Assembly (NCBI RefSeq): GCF_030269325.1
Contig: NZ_BSTD01000001.1
Span: forward strand, 2,434,681 to 2,498,680
Length of the DNA stretch: 64,000 bases
Origin: Amycolatopsis sp. NBRC 101858
Lineage (GTDB): Bacteria > Actinomycetota > Actinomycetes > Mycobacteriales > Pseudonocardiaceae
Reading direction: 5' to 3'
Below are positions 47,361-57,345 of the stretch, piece by piece. Below the pieces are notes generated by a model that saw nothing but the letters and a program-made list of their open reading frames with translations, was not told where the DNA came from and made no database searches. Position numbers and translations under genes: made by a program. Within the stretch, counting starts at the first letter, position 1. Each line of letters opens with the position of its first letter.

Positions 47361-47376
47361 GGTTCCACGTGAAACG
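47361..47376. promoter_or_regulatory. parS site 3
   Basis: GGTTCCACGTGAAACG. Confidence 0.85.
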
Positions 47377-47475
47377 ACGAGCCCAGGTGTCTAGGACACA
47401 CGCCAACTGGAGCTCTCATGCCTGACCCGTCACCCGATCCTGTGACCGGCCGCGCCCGACCCGATCGCCGGGCAG

Positions 47476-47711
47476 GTGATCCGAGTCAGCAAGACCACCA
47501 GGATCCGCCACGAGCGAGACCGCCTGGGCGACGGCCACTCTCGCCGTGCCTACTCCGAGATCCACCTGGACGAGAGAGACTCGACCTGCGCCGGTTCGCT
47601 CGCCCGCGCGATCGCCTACTTCGCTGACCGCGGCATCCGGCAGAAGTTCATCAAGCCCCACTGCCCCTGGAGTACCCCAACACTCAACGCCGCTACAGCG
47701 CGCTCGGAGGT
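47476..47711 (+). pseudogene. Remnant of an IS481-type transposase
   Basis: In one frame RIRHERDRLGDGHSRRAYSE then IHLDERDSTCAGSLARAIAY and FADRGI match the IS481 transposase core around its first catalytic Asp (DDHSRLAYSE-type). The sequence then jumps, within a few codons, to KFIKPHCPW (family HKRTRPYRPQTNGK region), and in another frame to YPNTQRRYSALGG (family YNxHRPHSALGG end). Internal deletions have removed the other catalytic residues and a frameshift is present, so it is dead. No inverted repeats are recognisable. It lies between parS sites 3 and 4. Confidence 0.65.
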
Positions 47712-47728
47712 CACGTCTGCGGGGTGGC

Positions 47729-47744
47729 CGTTCCACGTGAAACA
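47729..47744. promoter_or_regulatory. parS site 4
   Basis: CGTTCCACGTGAAACA. Confidence 0.88.
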
Positions 47745-47804
47745 TCATCGGTGTAGTTCGTCCACCGCCGCAGCCACGTCCGCTCCGGCCGCCCTCCTCC
47801 GGTG

Positions 47805-47820
47805 CGTTCCACGTGAAACC
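47805..47820. promoter_or_regulatory. parS site 5
   Basis: CGTTCCACGTGAAACC, 44 bp beyond the end of the DUF6886 gene. Confidence 0.85.
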
Positions 47821-47863
47821 TCACCGCTGTAATTCGCTCAGCCGCGCCCAGCTGCATTCGCCC

Positions 47864-48388
47864 TCAACCAACCCGCGGCCGAGCGTTCCGGAGCCGGATC
47901 CCGCTGAAGCCGAGTGAGCTCGCCGACGCCGTGTCGACGAACCCCCACAAGTTCGCCAGCACCCGCAGCTCGATCCCCGCCTCTTCGTGGAGCGCCAGCA
48001 GATCGCCGATCGGCTCCGGCGGCCCCAACGGCGAGACTGGCACAGTCGCCACCATCGCGTGCGCGTGCTCACCGAACGGCCGGAACGACGACGCCGCGAA
48101 TCGGTACACATACAGCCGCACCGATTGCAGAGCCGCGAGCCAGCCGTACTCGATCGCGTGGACCCGGGACCCACCGAGCCACGACCGGTCCGCCTCCGTT
48201 GTCCCCGGGACCGGCCACGCCATCGCCCGGGGACACTGCCGCGGGAACCAGTAGTCCGGTGCCCGCTCCGCGTCGACCGCCCACACGTACGCCTCCGGCT
48301 GCTGGGCCGTCGCGGCCACGTGTGGGGCGAAGCGGGTGATCGTCGGGTCCTCCGAGAAGTGGAGTACCTCGCCGGGCTTCGGACGCAT
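47864..48388 (-). CDS. DUF6886 family protein
   Basis: 174 residues. N-terminal VLHFSEDPTITRFAPHVA and VWAVDAERAPDYWFPRQCPRA fit a small family annotated as DUF6886, of unknown function (the layout recalls the ART-like fold of RES/DarT-type proteins, but I cannot support that). The likely start ATG 48386-48388 lies 10 nt after a perfect 13-bp terminator stem, with no ribosome site; GTG 48394 is an alternative. Expression may come from read-through or a promoter inside the jag gene. Confidence 0.8.
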   Translation of the reverse strand: MRPKPGEVLHFSEDPTITRFAPHVAATAQQPEAYVWAVDAERAPDYWFPRQCPRAMAWPVPGTTEADRSWLGGSRVHAIEYGWLAALQSVRLYVYRFAASSFRPFGEHAHAMVATVPVSPLGPPEPIGDLLALHEEAGIELRVLANLWGFVDTASASSLGFSGIRLRNARPRVG

Positions 48389-48397
48389 GCACACAAA

Positions 48398-48436
48398 GAA
48401 GCGGCCCCACCTGACCGAGTCAAGTGGGGCCGCTTC
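48398..48436 (-). terminator. Terminator of the yidC-jag operon
   Basis: GAAGCGGCCCCAC (48398-48410) pairs with GTGGGGCCGCTTC (48424-48436), 13-bp stem, 13-nt loop; on the minus strand it is followed by TTTGTGTG. Confidence 0.85.
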
Positions 48437-48449
48437 GCAAACCGAGAAC

Positions 48450-49016
48450 TCAGGACTCCGGGAAGATCACCACACGGCGCTTCGGGTCCTCACCCTCGCT
48501 CTCGCTCGTGACGCCCGCGACCGTCGCCACCGCGTCGTGGACCACCTTGCGCTCGAACGGGCTCATCGGCTGGAGCCGCACCCGCTCGCCGCTCTGGAGG
48601 ACCGACTCCGCCGTCGAGCGGCCGAGCTCGCGCAGCTCCTCGCGGCGGTCCGCGCGCCAGCCCGCGATGTCCAGCATCAGCCGGCTCCGCGATCCCGTCT
48701 CCTGCTGGACCGCCAGCCGGGTCAGCTCCTGCAGCGCCTCGAGCACCGTGCCGCGGGGGCCGACGAGCTTCTCGAGGTCCTCGCCGCCGTCGATGCTCAC
48801 GATCGCGCGGCCCGCCTCGACGTCCAAGTCGATGTCGCCGTCGTAGTCGAGCAGGTCGAGCAGCCGCTCGAGGTAGTCGCCCGCGATGTCGCCCTCCTGC
48901 ACGAGGACGTCGTCACCCCCCGCCTTCTGCTCGCCCGCCGCGTCCTCGGAAGCGGCCGGCTCCGGGGTCACGTCGTCCTGATCGGCGTCGATCGTGTCGA
49001 TCGTCTCCGACATCAT
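48450..49016 (-). CDS. jag: Jag/KhpB family RNA-binding protein
   Basis: 188 residues. An acidic N-terminal tail, a KH-like domain (GGEDLEKLVGPRGTVLEALQ, the GxxG loop being VGPRGT) and a C-terminal R3H domain (MSPFERKVVHDAVA). It binds RNA and is linked to cell-wall growth and YidC. AGAGGAG lies before the ATG at 49016. Adjacent to yidC in the conserved rpmH-rnpA-yidD-yidC-jag order. Confidence 0.94.
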   Translation of the reverse strand: MMSETIDTIDADQDDVTPEPAASEDAAGEQKAGGDDVLVQEGDIAGDYLERLLDLLDYDGDIDLDVEAGRAIVSIDGGEDLEKLVGPRGTVLEALQELTRLAVQQETGSRSRLMLDIAGWRADRREELRELGRSTAESVLQSGERVRLQPMSPFERKVVHDAVATVAGVTSESEGEDPKRRVVIFPES

Positions 49017-49043
49017 TCGTCTCCTCTCCGAACCGGTCGCGCC

Positions 49044-50168
49044 TCAGCGGCGCTTCCGGCCCGACTTCCTGGTCGAGTCTTTGAGAAGGCCCGGCACCCC
49101 AGTGCCGTTGTCCTTCGAGCCGTTCTGGCCGTTCGTTTCAGCCGGGGCCGAGTCAGCCGTCTTCGGCGTGTCCGCGGCGGTGGCGCCGGAAGCGGTCTGC
49201 GCGAAGCCGTGGGCCGAGCCCGCCTTCGTGACCTTCTTCTGCGAGCCGCCCTGCGCGGGCTGGTTCTTCTTCTGCTGGACCGGCTTCTGGCCGACCTTCG
49301 GCGCGGCCGGCTTCTGCCCCGGCTTCGGGCCGAGCGACGCGCGCTTCTCGGCGGCCTCCGCCTTGCGGGCCGCCTCTTCCTTGTCGATCTTCGTGTAGAC
49401 GAGGCGCTGCTGCATCAGGGTCCAGCCGTTGTTCGCCAGCCAGTAGAAGAGGAGGCCGAGCGGGAACAGCGCACCGAAGACGAGCACACCGAGCGGGAAC
49501 ACGTACATCGTCAGCTTGTTCATGATCGCGGTCTGCGGGGTGGCCGACGCGGCGTTCTGCCGGGCCACCGAGTGCCGCGCGGTGAGGTGCGTGGCGATGG
49601 ACGCGACGATCATCAGGGGCAGCGCCACCGGGAGCACGTTCCAGTGCCAGCCCGACGCGCCCGAGCCGCCGATCGCGGTGACGCCGTTGTGGATCGCCTC
49701 GCCGATGTTGACGCCGAACAGCTTCGCGTTGACGTACGACTGGACGTCGTGCTGGTTGAAGAAGTAGTTCTCGGTCTTGGGGCTGCCGTCCTTCGGCTGG
49801 ATCGTGAACGCGCGCAGGACCCAGTTCAGGCCGATGAACACCGGGATCTGCAGCAGCATCGGCAGGCAGCTGCCGAGCGGGTTCACGCCGTGCTCGCGCT
49901 GGAGCTTCTGCATCTCCTGCGCTTGGCGCTGCCGGTCGTTCGCGTACTTCTTCTGGACCTTCTTCATCTCCGGCGCGAAGTCCTGCATCTTCTTCATCGA
50001 CCGGACCTGGTTCACGAACGGCTTGAACATGATGCCGCGGACCGTGAACGTCAGGAAGATGATGCCGAGGATCCAGGAGATCGCCGTCGCTTCACCGAAG
50101 ACGAACCCGAAGACCTTGTGCCAACACCAGAGGATGAAGGACACGGGGTAGTAGATGAAATCGAGCAC
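49044..50168 (-). CDS. yidC: Membrane protein insertase YidC
   Basis: 374 residues. Five-span YidC/Oxa1 core with the first span ILWCWHKVFGFVF, the conserved Arg after the first core span (TFTVRGIMFKPF), and the LPMLLQIPVFIGL segment; the C-terminal 90 residues are long, Lys/Ala/Gln-rich and cytoplasmic. It inserts membrane proteins from the ribosome/Sec. GTG 50168 has GGAGTAG upstream. Gap to yidD is 5 nt. Confidence 0.95.
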   Translation of the reverse strand: MLDFIYYPVSFILWCWHKVFGFVFGEATAISWILGIIFLTFTVRGIMFKPFVNQVRSMKKMQDFAPEMKKVQKKYANDRQRQAQEMQKLQREHGVNPLGSCLPMLLQIPVFIGLNWVLRAFTIQPKDGSPKTENYFFNQHDVQSYVNAKLFGVNIGEAIHNGVTAIGGSGASGWHWNVLPVALPLMIVASIATHLTARHSVARQNAASATPQTAIMNKLTMYVFPLGVLVFGALFPLGLLFYWLANNGWTLMQQRLVYTKIDKEEAARKAEAAEKRASLGPKPGQKPAAPKVGQKPVQQKKNQPAQGGSQKKVTKAGSAHGFAQTASGATAADTPKTADSAPAETNGQNGSKDNGTGVPGLLKDSTRKSGRKRR

Positions 50169-50173
50169 TGCTG

Positions 50174-50506
50174 CTACTCCTCGATCGGTGTTTCAGGTCT
50201 GCGGTAGCGCCACGAGAACTTCTCGGGGACCGGGTCGCGGCCGGGCGGGGTCCACGGGCCGCAGCGCAGCAGCCGGCGCAGCGCGAGGTAGGAGCCGCCG
50301 CCGGCGCCGTGCCGGGTGAGGGCTTCGACTGCGTACGCGCTGCAGCTCGGGTAGAACCGGCAAGCCGGCGGGAAGAAGGGCGAGATCGCCTTGCGGTAGA
50401 GCTTGATGGGGAGCAGCAGGACCCAGGCGACGGGACCGGGCCGCGGGGGCGCGGTCTCCACGTCGTGGTCGTGATCGTGCTCGGGGGTGGCTCGCATGCC
50501 GGTCAC
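50174..50506 (-). CDS. yidD: YidD membrane protein insertion efficiency factor
   Basis: 110 residues with the family core [34 protein letters not shown] and [11 protein letters not shown] small protein that aids insertion with YidC. GTG 50506 overlaps the rnpA stop; ATG 50497 is an alternative start. The 25-residue Asp/His-rich N-terminal extension is unusual. Confidence 0.92.
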   Translation of the reverse strand: MTGMRATPEHDHDHDVETAPPRPGPVAWVLLLPIKLYRKAISPFFPPACRFYPSCSAYAVEALTRHGAGGGSYLALRRLLRCGPWTPPGRDPVPEKFSWRYRRPETPIEE

Positions 50507-50937
50507 ACCGCTGATCCGTGGTCGGGGAGCGCGTCCGCGGGACGCGTCGGGCGCGGGGCATCCCCGGCCGGACGGCGCGACGGCGACAGTCCAAGACGGC
50601 GCAGTGCGGCGTCGAGATCGGCTCCGAGCTCCGCGCTGGACGCGGTCGCGGACGGCGGCAATGCCCGTACGACCAACGCGCTGCCGGCGGGAAGGGTTCC
50701 GAGCCGGGCCGAAACGAGATGACGCAGCCGCCGGGTGACGCGGTGGCGGACCACCGAGTTCCCGACGGCCTTGCTCACCACAAAACCCGCCCTGGCCGCC
50801 GACGTGACGTCGGCGGCCTCGGACGGGTCCGTGGTCAGTGCGTGGACGACGAGGCGACGCCTGCCTGCCCGGGACCCCCGACGGAGAACCACGCGGAAGT
50901 CCTCACTCCGCCGCAGACGTGCGGCAGCCGGCAGCAC
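50503..50937 (-). CDS. rnpA: Ribonuclease P protein component
   Basis: 144 residues. The RNR motif region reads [21 protein letters not shown], the conserved basic helix of RnpA. It assists RNase P RNA in processing tRNA 5' ends. It has a 35-residue C-terminal extension. GTG 50937; 4-nt overlap with yidD. Confidence 0.94.
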   Translation of the reverse strand: MLPAAARLRRSEDFRVVLRRGSRAGRRRLVVHALTTDPSEAADVTSAARAGFVVSKAVGNSVVRHRVTRRLRHLVSARLGTLPAGSALVVRALPPSATASSAELGADLDAALRRLGLSPSRRPAGDAPRPTRPADALPDHGSAV

Positions 50938-50958
50938 GGCGCGCCCCGACGAGCCGGA

Positions 50959-51102
50959 TCAGGCGGACAGCGCGGCGCGGCCCTTGCGACGGCGGCCCGC
51001 CAGGATGGCCCGGCCGGCGCGGGTCCGCATGCGCAGGCGGAACCCGTGGGTCTTCGCGCGGCGGCGGTTGTTCGGCTGGAAGGTGCGCTTACCCTTGCTC
51101 AC
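50959..51102 (-). CDS. rpmH: 50S ribosomal protein L34
   Basis: 47 residues: [20 protein letters not shown] followed by [21 protein letters not shown], the whole family sequence. GTG 51102 with AGGAGA 5 nt upstream; the longer frame to 51171 is not real. Head gene of the minus-strand operon. Confidence 0.97.
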   Translation of the reverse strand: MSKGKRTFQPNNRRRAKTHGFRLRMRTRAGRAILAGRRRKGRAALSA

Positions 51103-51413
51103 TGCTTCTCCTGTGTGTCGCGTCGGACGCGGGAACGGATCCCCGTCGCCTGGCGTGTCGTGCGGGCGCACGGCAGTCTCTGGTGTCTCCTACCAACGTG
51201 TGGCCTCGTCACGACGAGCGACGACAACGTGGGCACGCGAATAGCACCCGTCGCATACGGGAGACCTTACGAGGGTACGCACCCCCGTCGGGCGCCCGGT
51301 AAGCACCCCCTCGGCCACGGTCCGCGACGGGGCCGCGAAGCCGAGATCATCGACGCCGCGGCACCGAATGGCAACACGCCGTACACCGTGAAATGCTTGC
51401 GACCCAGGATGCC

Positions 51414-51442
51414 TTGTGGCAGCGGGCGGGGCTTGTTAGCGT
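51414..51442 (+). promoter_or_regulatory. Candidate dnaA promoter
   Basis: TTGTGG (51414-51419), a 17-nt spacer, TAGCGT (51437-51442). It lies 235 nt upstream of dnaA, within the rpmH-dnaA gap (51103-51676), and DnaA boxes lie downstream of it at 51558-51578. A second -10-like word, TACATT, is at 51542. Confidence 0.5.
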
Positions 51443-51557
51443 GCCTCTCTCGGGTCACCGGTCGAGGTGCACGAGTATCCGGGTGGTGGAGTGCCCACCG
51501 GCGTACGACGAGCCCGCAGGTGGCGTCGCCGCGGGTCGCCGTACATTAGTGCACAGC

Positions 51558-51578
51558 TGTGGACAACTATGTGGATAT
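51558..51578. promoter_or_regulatory. DnaA boxes upstream of dnaA
   Basis: TGTGGACAA (51558-51566, reverse of TTGTCCACA) and TGTGGATAT (51570-51578). Suit autoregulation by DnaA. The remaining rpmH-dnaA gap shows no further strong element. Confidence 0.75.
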
Positions 51579-51676
51579 TCGCTGTGCCGATGCATACGCA
51601 GGTCCGCGCAGGCGCGCCGGGCGCGTGACCAGGGGCGTCGGCCGTCCACGCCGACGAGGGGAGGGGAGCCGGACCA

Positions 51677-53287
51677 GTGTCGGAGCACCAGCACAATCTG
51701 GGCGTCATCTGGGAGCAGGTGGTGCGCGAACTGTCGGACGGGACGTTGTCCCCCCAGCAGCGCGCCTGGATGCGGGTGACCCGCCCGATCGGCCTGCTCG
51801 ACGGCACCGCGCTGCTGGCGGCTCCCAGCGACTTCGCGAAGGAAGCGATCGAACGCGGGCTCCGCGGCGCGATCACCGACGCGCTTTCCCGGCGGCTCGG
51901 CCGCGCCATCTCGCTCGCGGTGAAGGTCGACAGCACCGAAGCCGTCGCCCCGGTCGCCGCGCCCCACTACGTGCCGTCACCCGGCCGGGTGGAAAACGGG
52001 GTCAGCCCGGAGCCGGCGCCCGCGCCGCGGCCCGGTCCCGGCCCGATGCTGCCGCCGCCGCGCCCCGAGCCCGCGCCGCCGATGCCGCAGCACCAGTCCC
52101 TCGCGACGAAGCCCGACGACGGTGACGACACGGACGAAGAGGTCGACGAAGAGGGCGAAGCGCTCGCCGCCGTCCACGAGATCTGGCCGACGTTCTCCGG
52201 CCAGCCGATCGCCGGCCAGCCCTACACCGCGCCGGCGCAGCCGCAGACGTCGAAGACGAAGCTGAACGAGAAGTACACCTTCGACACGTTCGTCATCGGC
52301 GCGTCCAACCGCTTCGCGCACGCGGCCGCGGTCGCCGTCGCCGAAGCACCGGCCCGCGCGTACAACCCCCTTTTCATCTGGGGTGAGTCCGGGCTCGGCA
52401 AGACGCACCTGCTGCACGCGGTCGGCCACTACGCGCAACGCCTCTTCCCCGGCATGCGCGTGCGGTACGTCTCGACCGAAGAGTTCACGAACGACTTCAT
52501 CAACTCGCTGCGAGACGACCGCAAGGTCGCGTTCCAGCGGCGCTACCGCGACATCGACATCCTGCTCGTCGACGACATCCAGTTCCTGGAGGGCAAGGAA
52601 GGGACGCAGGAAGAGTTCTTCCACACCTTCAACACCCTCCACAACGCGAACAAGCAGATCGTCGTCAGCTCCGACCGCCCGCCCAAGCGCCTCGAGACGC
52701 TGGAAGACCGGCTGCGGACGCGGTTCGAGTGGGGCCTGATCACCGACATCCAGCCGCCCGAGCTCGAGACGCGCATCGCGATCCTCCGCAAGAAGGCGGC
52801 GCAGGACAGGCTCGCGGTGCCGGGCGACGTCCTGGAGTTCATCGCCTCGCGCGTCGAGGCGAACATCCGGGAGCTCGAAGGCGCGCTCATCCGCGTCACC
52901 GCGTTCGCGTCGCTGAACCAGCAGCCGGTCGACGCCGGGCTGGCGGAGATCGTCCTGCGGGACCTGATCCCCGACTCCCACGCGCCGGAGATCACCGCGC
53001 CGACCATCATGGGCGTCATCTCCGAGTTCTTCGACGTCACGCTCGACGACCTCTGCGGCCCCGGCAAGACGAAGGCGCTCGCCACGGCCCGCCAGATCGC
53101 GATGTACCTCTGCCGCGAGCTGACCGACATGTCGCTCCCGAAGATCGGGCAGACGTTCGGCGGCCGCGACCACACGACGGTCATGCACGCGGACAAGAAG
53201 ATCCGCAAGGAGATGGCCGAGCGCCGGCGGATCTACGACCAGGTGCAGGAGCTGACGTCGCGCATCAAGCAGCGCGCCCGCCAGTAG
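51677..53287 (+). CDS. dnaA: Chromosomal replication initiator DnaA
   Basis: 536 residues. Domain I (to about 95), a Pro/Glu-rich domain II linker (to about 200), AAA+ domain with Walker [16 protein letters not shown] and Walker [10 protein letters not shown], and C-terminal domain IV with the DnaA signature [16 protein letters not shown]. It melts oriC and loads the replisome. GTG 51677 with AGGGGAG 9 nt upstream. Neighbour of oriC on its 3' side. Confidence 0.99.
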   Translation: MSEHQHNLGVIWEQVVRELSDGTLSPQQRAWMRVTRPIGLLDGTALLAAPSDFAKEAIERGLRGAITDALSRRLGRAISLAVKVDSTEAVAPVAAPHYVPSPGRVENGVSPEPAPAPRPGPGPMLPPPRPEPAPPMPQHQSLATKPDDGDDTDEEVDEEGEALAAVHEIWPTFSGQPIAGQPYTAPAQPQTSKTKLNEKYTFDTFVIGASNRFAHAAAVAVAEAPARAYNPLFIWGESGLGKTHLLHAVGHYAQRLFPGMRVRYVSTEEFTNDFINSLRDDRKVAFQRRYRDIDILLVDDIQFLEGKEGTQEEFFHTFNTLHNANKQIVVSSDRPPKRLETLEDRLRTRFEWGLITDIQPPELETRIAILRKKAAQDRLAVPGDVLEFIASRVEANIRELEGALIRVTAFASLNQQPVDAGLAEIVLRDLIPDSHAPEITAPTIMGVISEFFDVTLDDLCGPGKTKALATARQIAMYLCRELTDMSLPKIGQTFGGRDHTTVMHADKKIRKEMAERRRIYDQVQELTSRIKQRARQ

Positions 53288-54122
53288 CACATCCCTTATC
53301 CCGCAACGACTTCGGGGCGTCCACGCACTGTGGACGCCCCTTTGTCGTCTTTGGACTGTCTGAAGCGCGCGAAGCAGCGAAGCCGCGTACGCGCGCTTCG
53401 CAAAGTCGCGAAAATTGTTTGTACACAAGGAAGTTTCCCCATGGTGTGGGCGGATTGCCCACAGTGCCAACGGATCTCCCATCAGCGACGATACGGAATC
53501 CGTCCACACCCCGCCCACAGGTGATCCACAGGGAATCCACACCCTTGTCCACGCTGATTCCACAGGTTGCCCACATTGTGTGCACAGGACGGGCCGGTCA
53601 CTCGGAAGAGGGGTTCGGACCCCTCCGCGCACCCCCAGACCCTGGGGACGGATCGCCACACACCTGGGGACAACCGTGGGGACAACTGGGGCCGGCTGTG
53701 GACGAATCGGGGGTCGCCCGAAACCATCCACGGACGCCCCGATCTACCCACAGGACTGCCACCACGGTTCTCCACACGCCCGCGACCGCTCCGACCTGCG
53801 CAAAGGGGCTCCATCCACACAATCCACAACGCTTACTACTGCTACTGCCTTTAGATCTCTTCTAAGAGAGAAAAAGATAAAAACAGGCGGAGGACGAAGT
53901 TGGGGACAGCCGCGAGAACGTGTCGTCATGTCGACAAACCGAAGGGCAGCCCGAGGTGACGCGGGCCGCCGCGACGGCCTAACGTGGACGCCTGCACCTG
54001 GTCCGTGCTCCGGCCGCTCAACGCGGAGGGCGGACCGGCCGGAGGGGGCAGCCGGTCACTGCCCTGCCAGAGCGAGGCCTGGCCCGAGCCGACTGGGGCT
54101 CGGTCGTCGAAAGGATGCGCGC
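53288..54122. other. Origin of replication (oriC)
   Basis: The 835-bp gap between dnaA and dnaN has no gene. It holds about ten DnaA-box-like words, for example TTGCCCACA (53455 and 53567), TTGTCCACG (53545), TGATCCACA (53522), TGTGGACGA (53697) and TTCTCCACA (53768), plus partial ones near 53500-53520. An AT-rich stretch at about 53848-53884 (TTAGATCTCTTCTAA, then A-rich) is a candidate unwinding element. Near 53985 the word TAACGT could be a -10 for dnaN. Confidence 0.93.
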
Positions 54123-55256
54123 ATGAAGATCCGCGTCGAGCGTGACGGGCTCGCCGACGCCGTCGCGTGGGTGGCGAGAAGCCTCCCCTCCCGGCCTCCC
54201 GTGCCGGTGCTGGGCGGTGTGCTCCTCGACGCCGGTTCCGACGGCGAAACCGACGCATTGACGGTCTCGGGCTTCGACTACGAGGTTTCGGCCACGGTCG
54301 GCGTCCCGGCGACGATCGCCGACGGCGGCCGCCTGCTGGTCTCGGGGCGTCTCCTGGCCGACATCACCAAGGCACTGCCCGCGCAGCCGGTCGAGATCTC
54401 CGTCGACGGCGCGCGCGCCACCATCACGTGCGGCACCGCGCGGTTCTCCCTGCCGACCATGCCGGTCGAGGACTACCCGCAGCTGCCGGCCCAGCCCGCC
54501 TTCGCGGGCGAGCTCGCCGGCGATGCGTTCGGCCAGGCCGTCACCCAGGTCGTCGTCGCGGCGGGCAAGGACGACACGCTGCCGATGCTCACCGGCATGC
54601 GGCTCGAGATCTCCGGCACCGCGCTGACCCTCGTCGCGACCGACCGCTTCCGGCTCGCCATGCGCGAGTTCACCTGGCAGCCGGCCGAGGGCCTGGCCGA
54701 CGCCGCGGTGCTCGTCCCGGCGCGCACGCTCGCCGAAGCCGCCAAGACGCTCGGCGCGAGCGGCGCCACGATCCGCCTGGCGCTCGCCAGCGGCGAAGGC
54801 CTACTCGGCCTGTCCGGTTCCGGGCGCTACACGACGACCCGCCTGCTCGACGCGGAGTTCCCGCCGTACCGCCAGTTGCTGCCCGCGTCGCACACTTCAC
54901 GCGCGGTCATCGACGTGTCCGCTCTCACCGAGAGCATCAAGCGCGTTTCACTGGTGGCGGAGCGGGGGACTCAGGTACGACTGGAGTTCGGGGACAACAC
55001 GCTGCGGTTGTCCGCGGGCGGCGACGACGAGGGAAGCGCCGAAGAAGAGCTTCAGGTCGAGTACGAAGGTGAGCCGGTGACCATCGCGTTCAACCCGGGT
55101 TACCTCGTCGACGGTCTCGGCGCGCTCCACAGCGACCGGGCGGAGCTGACGTTCACCACGCCGAACCGGCCCGCGCTGATCAAGCCCGCCGACCCCGAGG
55201 GCAACGTCGTCCCCGGCTACCTCTACCTCCTGATGCCGGTCCGCCTTCCCGGCTGA
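54123..55256 (+). CDS. dnaN: DNA polymerase III beta subunit (sliding clamp)
   Basis: 377 residues in three clamp-fold domains: [18 protein letters not shown] at the start, [14 protein letters not shown] in the middle and a C-terminal [10 protein letters not shown] end, the family's usual finish. It holds the polymerase on DNA. ATG 54123 follows GAAAGGA. A longer in-frame region to 53415 overlaps oriC and is not part of the gene. Confidence 0.98.
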   Translation: MKIRVERDGLADAVAWVARSLPSRPPVPVLGGVLLDAGSDGETDALTVSGFDYEVSATVGVPATIADGGRLLVSGRLLADITKALPAQPVEISVDGARATITCGTARFSLPTMPVEDYPQLPAQPAFAGELAGDAFGQAVTQVVVAAGKDDTLPMLTGMRLEISGTALTLVATDRFRLAMREFTWQPAEGLADAAVLVPARTLAEAAKTLGASGATIRLALASGEGLLGLSGSGRYTTTRLLDAEFPPYRQLLPASHTSRAVIDVSALTESIKRVSLVAERGTQVRLEFGDNTLRLSAGGDDEGSAEEELQVEYEGEPVTIAFNPGYLVDGLGALHSDRAELTFTTPNRPALIKPADPEGNVVPGYLYLLMPVRLPG

Positions 55257-55289
55257 CCCGCACATTTCGTTAGCACGTAAGGGGATCTC

Positions 55290-56180
55290 ATGGTTCAGCT
55301 CGGTCTGATCGGCCTGGGCAAGATGGGCTTCAACATGCGTGAGCGGCTGCGGGCGGCCGGTCACGAGGTGGTCGGCTACGACCGCAACCCGGACGTCACC
55401 GACACGACGTCGCTCGAAGACCTGGTGTCCAAACTGGACGGCCCGCGGATCGTCTGGATCATGGTCCCGGCCGGCGAGCCGACCCGGCAGACCGTCACCG
55501 AGCTGGGCAACCTGCTCTCCGAAGGTGACATGGTCATCGACGGCGGCAACTCGAAGTACACCGACGACAAGCTGAACGCCGAGCTCCTCGCCGCGAAGAA
55601 GATCGGGTACGTCGACTGCGGCGTGTCCGGTGGCGTGTGGGGCAAGGACAACGGCTACGGCCTGATGGTCGGCGGCACGGCCGCGGACGTCGAGCGCGCG
55701 ATGCCGATCTTCGACGCGCTGCGCCCGGAAGGCCCGCGCGAGGAGGGCTTCTCGCACGCGGGCAGCGTCGGCGCCGGGCACTACGCGAAGATGATCCACA
55801 ACGGCATCGAGTACGGCATGATGCAGGCCTTCGCCGAGGGCTTCGAGCTGCTCGAGGCCGCGAAGGTCGTCGACGACGTGCCCGCGGTGATCAAGGGCTG
55901 GCAGCGCGGCACGGTCGTCCGGTCGTGGCTGCTCGACCTGCTCGTGCGCGCGCTCGACGAGGACCCGGAGCTGGACGACCTCGAGGGCTACGTCGAGGAT
56001 TCCGGCGAAGGCCGCTGGACGCTGGAAGAGGCGATCAACAACGCGGTGCCGGCGCCGGTCATCTCGGCCGCGCTCTTCGCCCGGTTCGCTTCGCGCCAGG
56101 AGCACTCGGCCGCGATGCGCGCGGTCGCCGCACTGCGCAACCAGTTCGGCGGGCACGCCGTGAAGAAGGTCGGCGGGTAA
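55290..56180 (+). CDS. gnd: 6-phosphogluconate dehydrogenase, short (NAD-type) form
   Basis: 296 residues, the short YqeC/Gnd form common near dnaN in actinobacteria. [16 protein letters not shown] is the nucleotide-binding motif; [20 protein letters not shown] and [15 protein letters not shown] are substrate/catalytic blocks. It makes ribulose 5-phosphate from 6-phosphogluconate, probably with NAD. RBS AAGGGG 8 nt before the ATG. Between dnaN and recF, a conserved order. Confidence 0.95.
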   Translation: MVQLGLIGLGKMGFNMRERLRAAGHEVVGYDRNPDVTDTTSLEDLVSKLDGPRIVWIMVPAGEPTRQTVTELGNLLSEGDMVIDGGNSKYTDDKLNAELLAAKKIGYVDCGVSGGVWGKDNGYGLMVGGTAADVERAMPIFDALRPEGPREEGFSHAGSVGAGHYAKMIHNGIEYGMMQAFAEGFELLEAAKVVDDVPAVIKGWQRGTVVRSWLLDLLVRALDEDPELDDLEGYVEDSGEGRWTLEEAINNAVPAPVISAALFARFASRQEHSAAMRAVAALRNQFGGHAVKKVGG

Positions 56181-56190
56181 GGAGTTCCTG

Positions 56191-57345
56191 GTGTATCTGC
56201 GTCACCTGCAGGTCACCGACTTCCGCTCCTGGCCCCAGGCCGATCTCGCCCTCGAACCGGGGCCGACCGTGCTGGTCGGCCAGAACGGTCGCGGCAAGAC
56301 CAACCTGCTCGAAGCGATCGGGTACGTCGCGACGCTGGGCTCGCACCGCGTCGCGACGGACGCGCCGCTGATCCGGCACGGCTGCGAGCGCGCGCTGGTG
56401 CGGGTCGCGGTGGTCAACGACGACCGCGAGCTGACGGTCGAGCTCGAGATCACCGCCGGCCGCGCGAACCGCGCCCGGGTCAACCGCGGCGCGGTCGGCC
56501 GGCCGCGCGACGTGCTCGGGATCCTGCGCACGGTGCTGTTCTCGCCGGAGGACCTCGCGCTGGTCCGGGGTGACCCGGGTGAGCGACGCCGGTTCCTCGA
56601 CGAGCTCCTGGTGCTGCGCGCGCCGCGGTACGCGGGGGTCCGGGCCGACTACGAGAAGGTGCTGAAGCAGCGCAACGCCCTGCTCAAAACGGCAGGGAAA
56701 CGGCGTACGGGCCGCGAAGACCCGTACGCGCTGTCGACGCTGGAAGTCTGGGACGACCACCTCGCGGTGGCGGGCGCGGAGCTGCTGGCGGCGCGCCTGA
56801 ACCTCGTCGCGGACCTCGGGCCGTACGCGGCTTCGGCGTACATGGGCGTCGCGCCGGACTCCCGGCCGGCGAAGATCTCGTACAAGTCTTCGCTGGGTGA
56901 GGCCCTGCCGGGGGCGTACGGCGTACCGGATGGCGAACGGGCGCAACCCGAAGTCCTCAAGGACGTCTTACTCAAGGCGCTCGGCGAAGCTCGGAAGGCC
57001 GAGCTCGAGCGCGGGATCAGCCTGGTCGGCCCGCACCGGGACGAGCTGGAGCTGATCCTGGGCCAGGCGCCGGCCAAGGGCTACGCGAGCCACGGCGAGT
57101 CGTGGTCGTTCGCGCTCGCCCTCCGGCTCGGCAGCTACGAGCTGCTGCGTGCGGAGGCGGGTGAGCCGGTGCTGCTGCTCGACGACGTGTTCGCCGAGCT
57201 CGACCGCAAGCGCCGGGCCCGGCTGGCCGAGGTGGCCGCGAGCGCCGAACAGGTGCTGGTGACCGCTGCGGTCGACGAAGACGTGCCCGGGGAGCTCGCC
57301 GGGTCCCGGTTCGTGGTGGCGGATGGTGAGGTCAGTCGTGCCTGA
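56191..57345 (+). CDS. recF: DNA replication and repair protein RecF
   Basis: 384 residues. Walker [17 protein letters not shown], the SMC-like insert (RGRAEER-type helices), and the C-terminal signature/Walker [19 protein letters not shown]. It loads RecA at gaps. GTG 56191 with AAGGAG 9 nt upstream. Followed by a coupled DUF721 gene. Confidence 0.97.
   Translation: MYLRHLQVTDFRSWPQADLALEPGPTVLVGQNGRGKTNLLEAIGYVATLGSHRVATDAPLIRHGCERALVRVAVVNDDRELTVELEITAGRANRARVNRGAVGRPRDVLGILRTVLFSPEDLALVRGDPGERRRFLDELLVLRAPRYAGVRADYEKVLKQRNALLKTAGKRRTGREDPYALSTLEVWDDHLAVAGAELLAARLNLVADLGPYAASAYMGVAPDSRPAKISYKSSLGEALPGAYGVPDGERAQPEVLKDVLLKALGEARKAELERGISLVGPHRDELELILGQAPAKGYASHGESWSFALALRLGSYELLRAEAGEPVLLLDDVFAELDRKRRARLAEVAASAEQVLVTAAVDEDVPGELAGSRFVVADGEVSRA

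Noticed and set aside
47418-47832. Small protein gene(s) in the parA-DUF6886 gap (70-118 residues)
   Set aside because: No ribosome sites, frames interrupted by parS sites, and the readable part is IS481 transposase debris.
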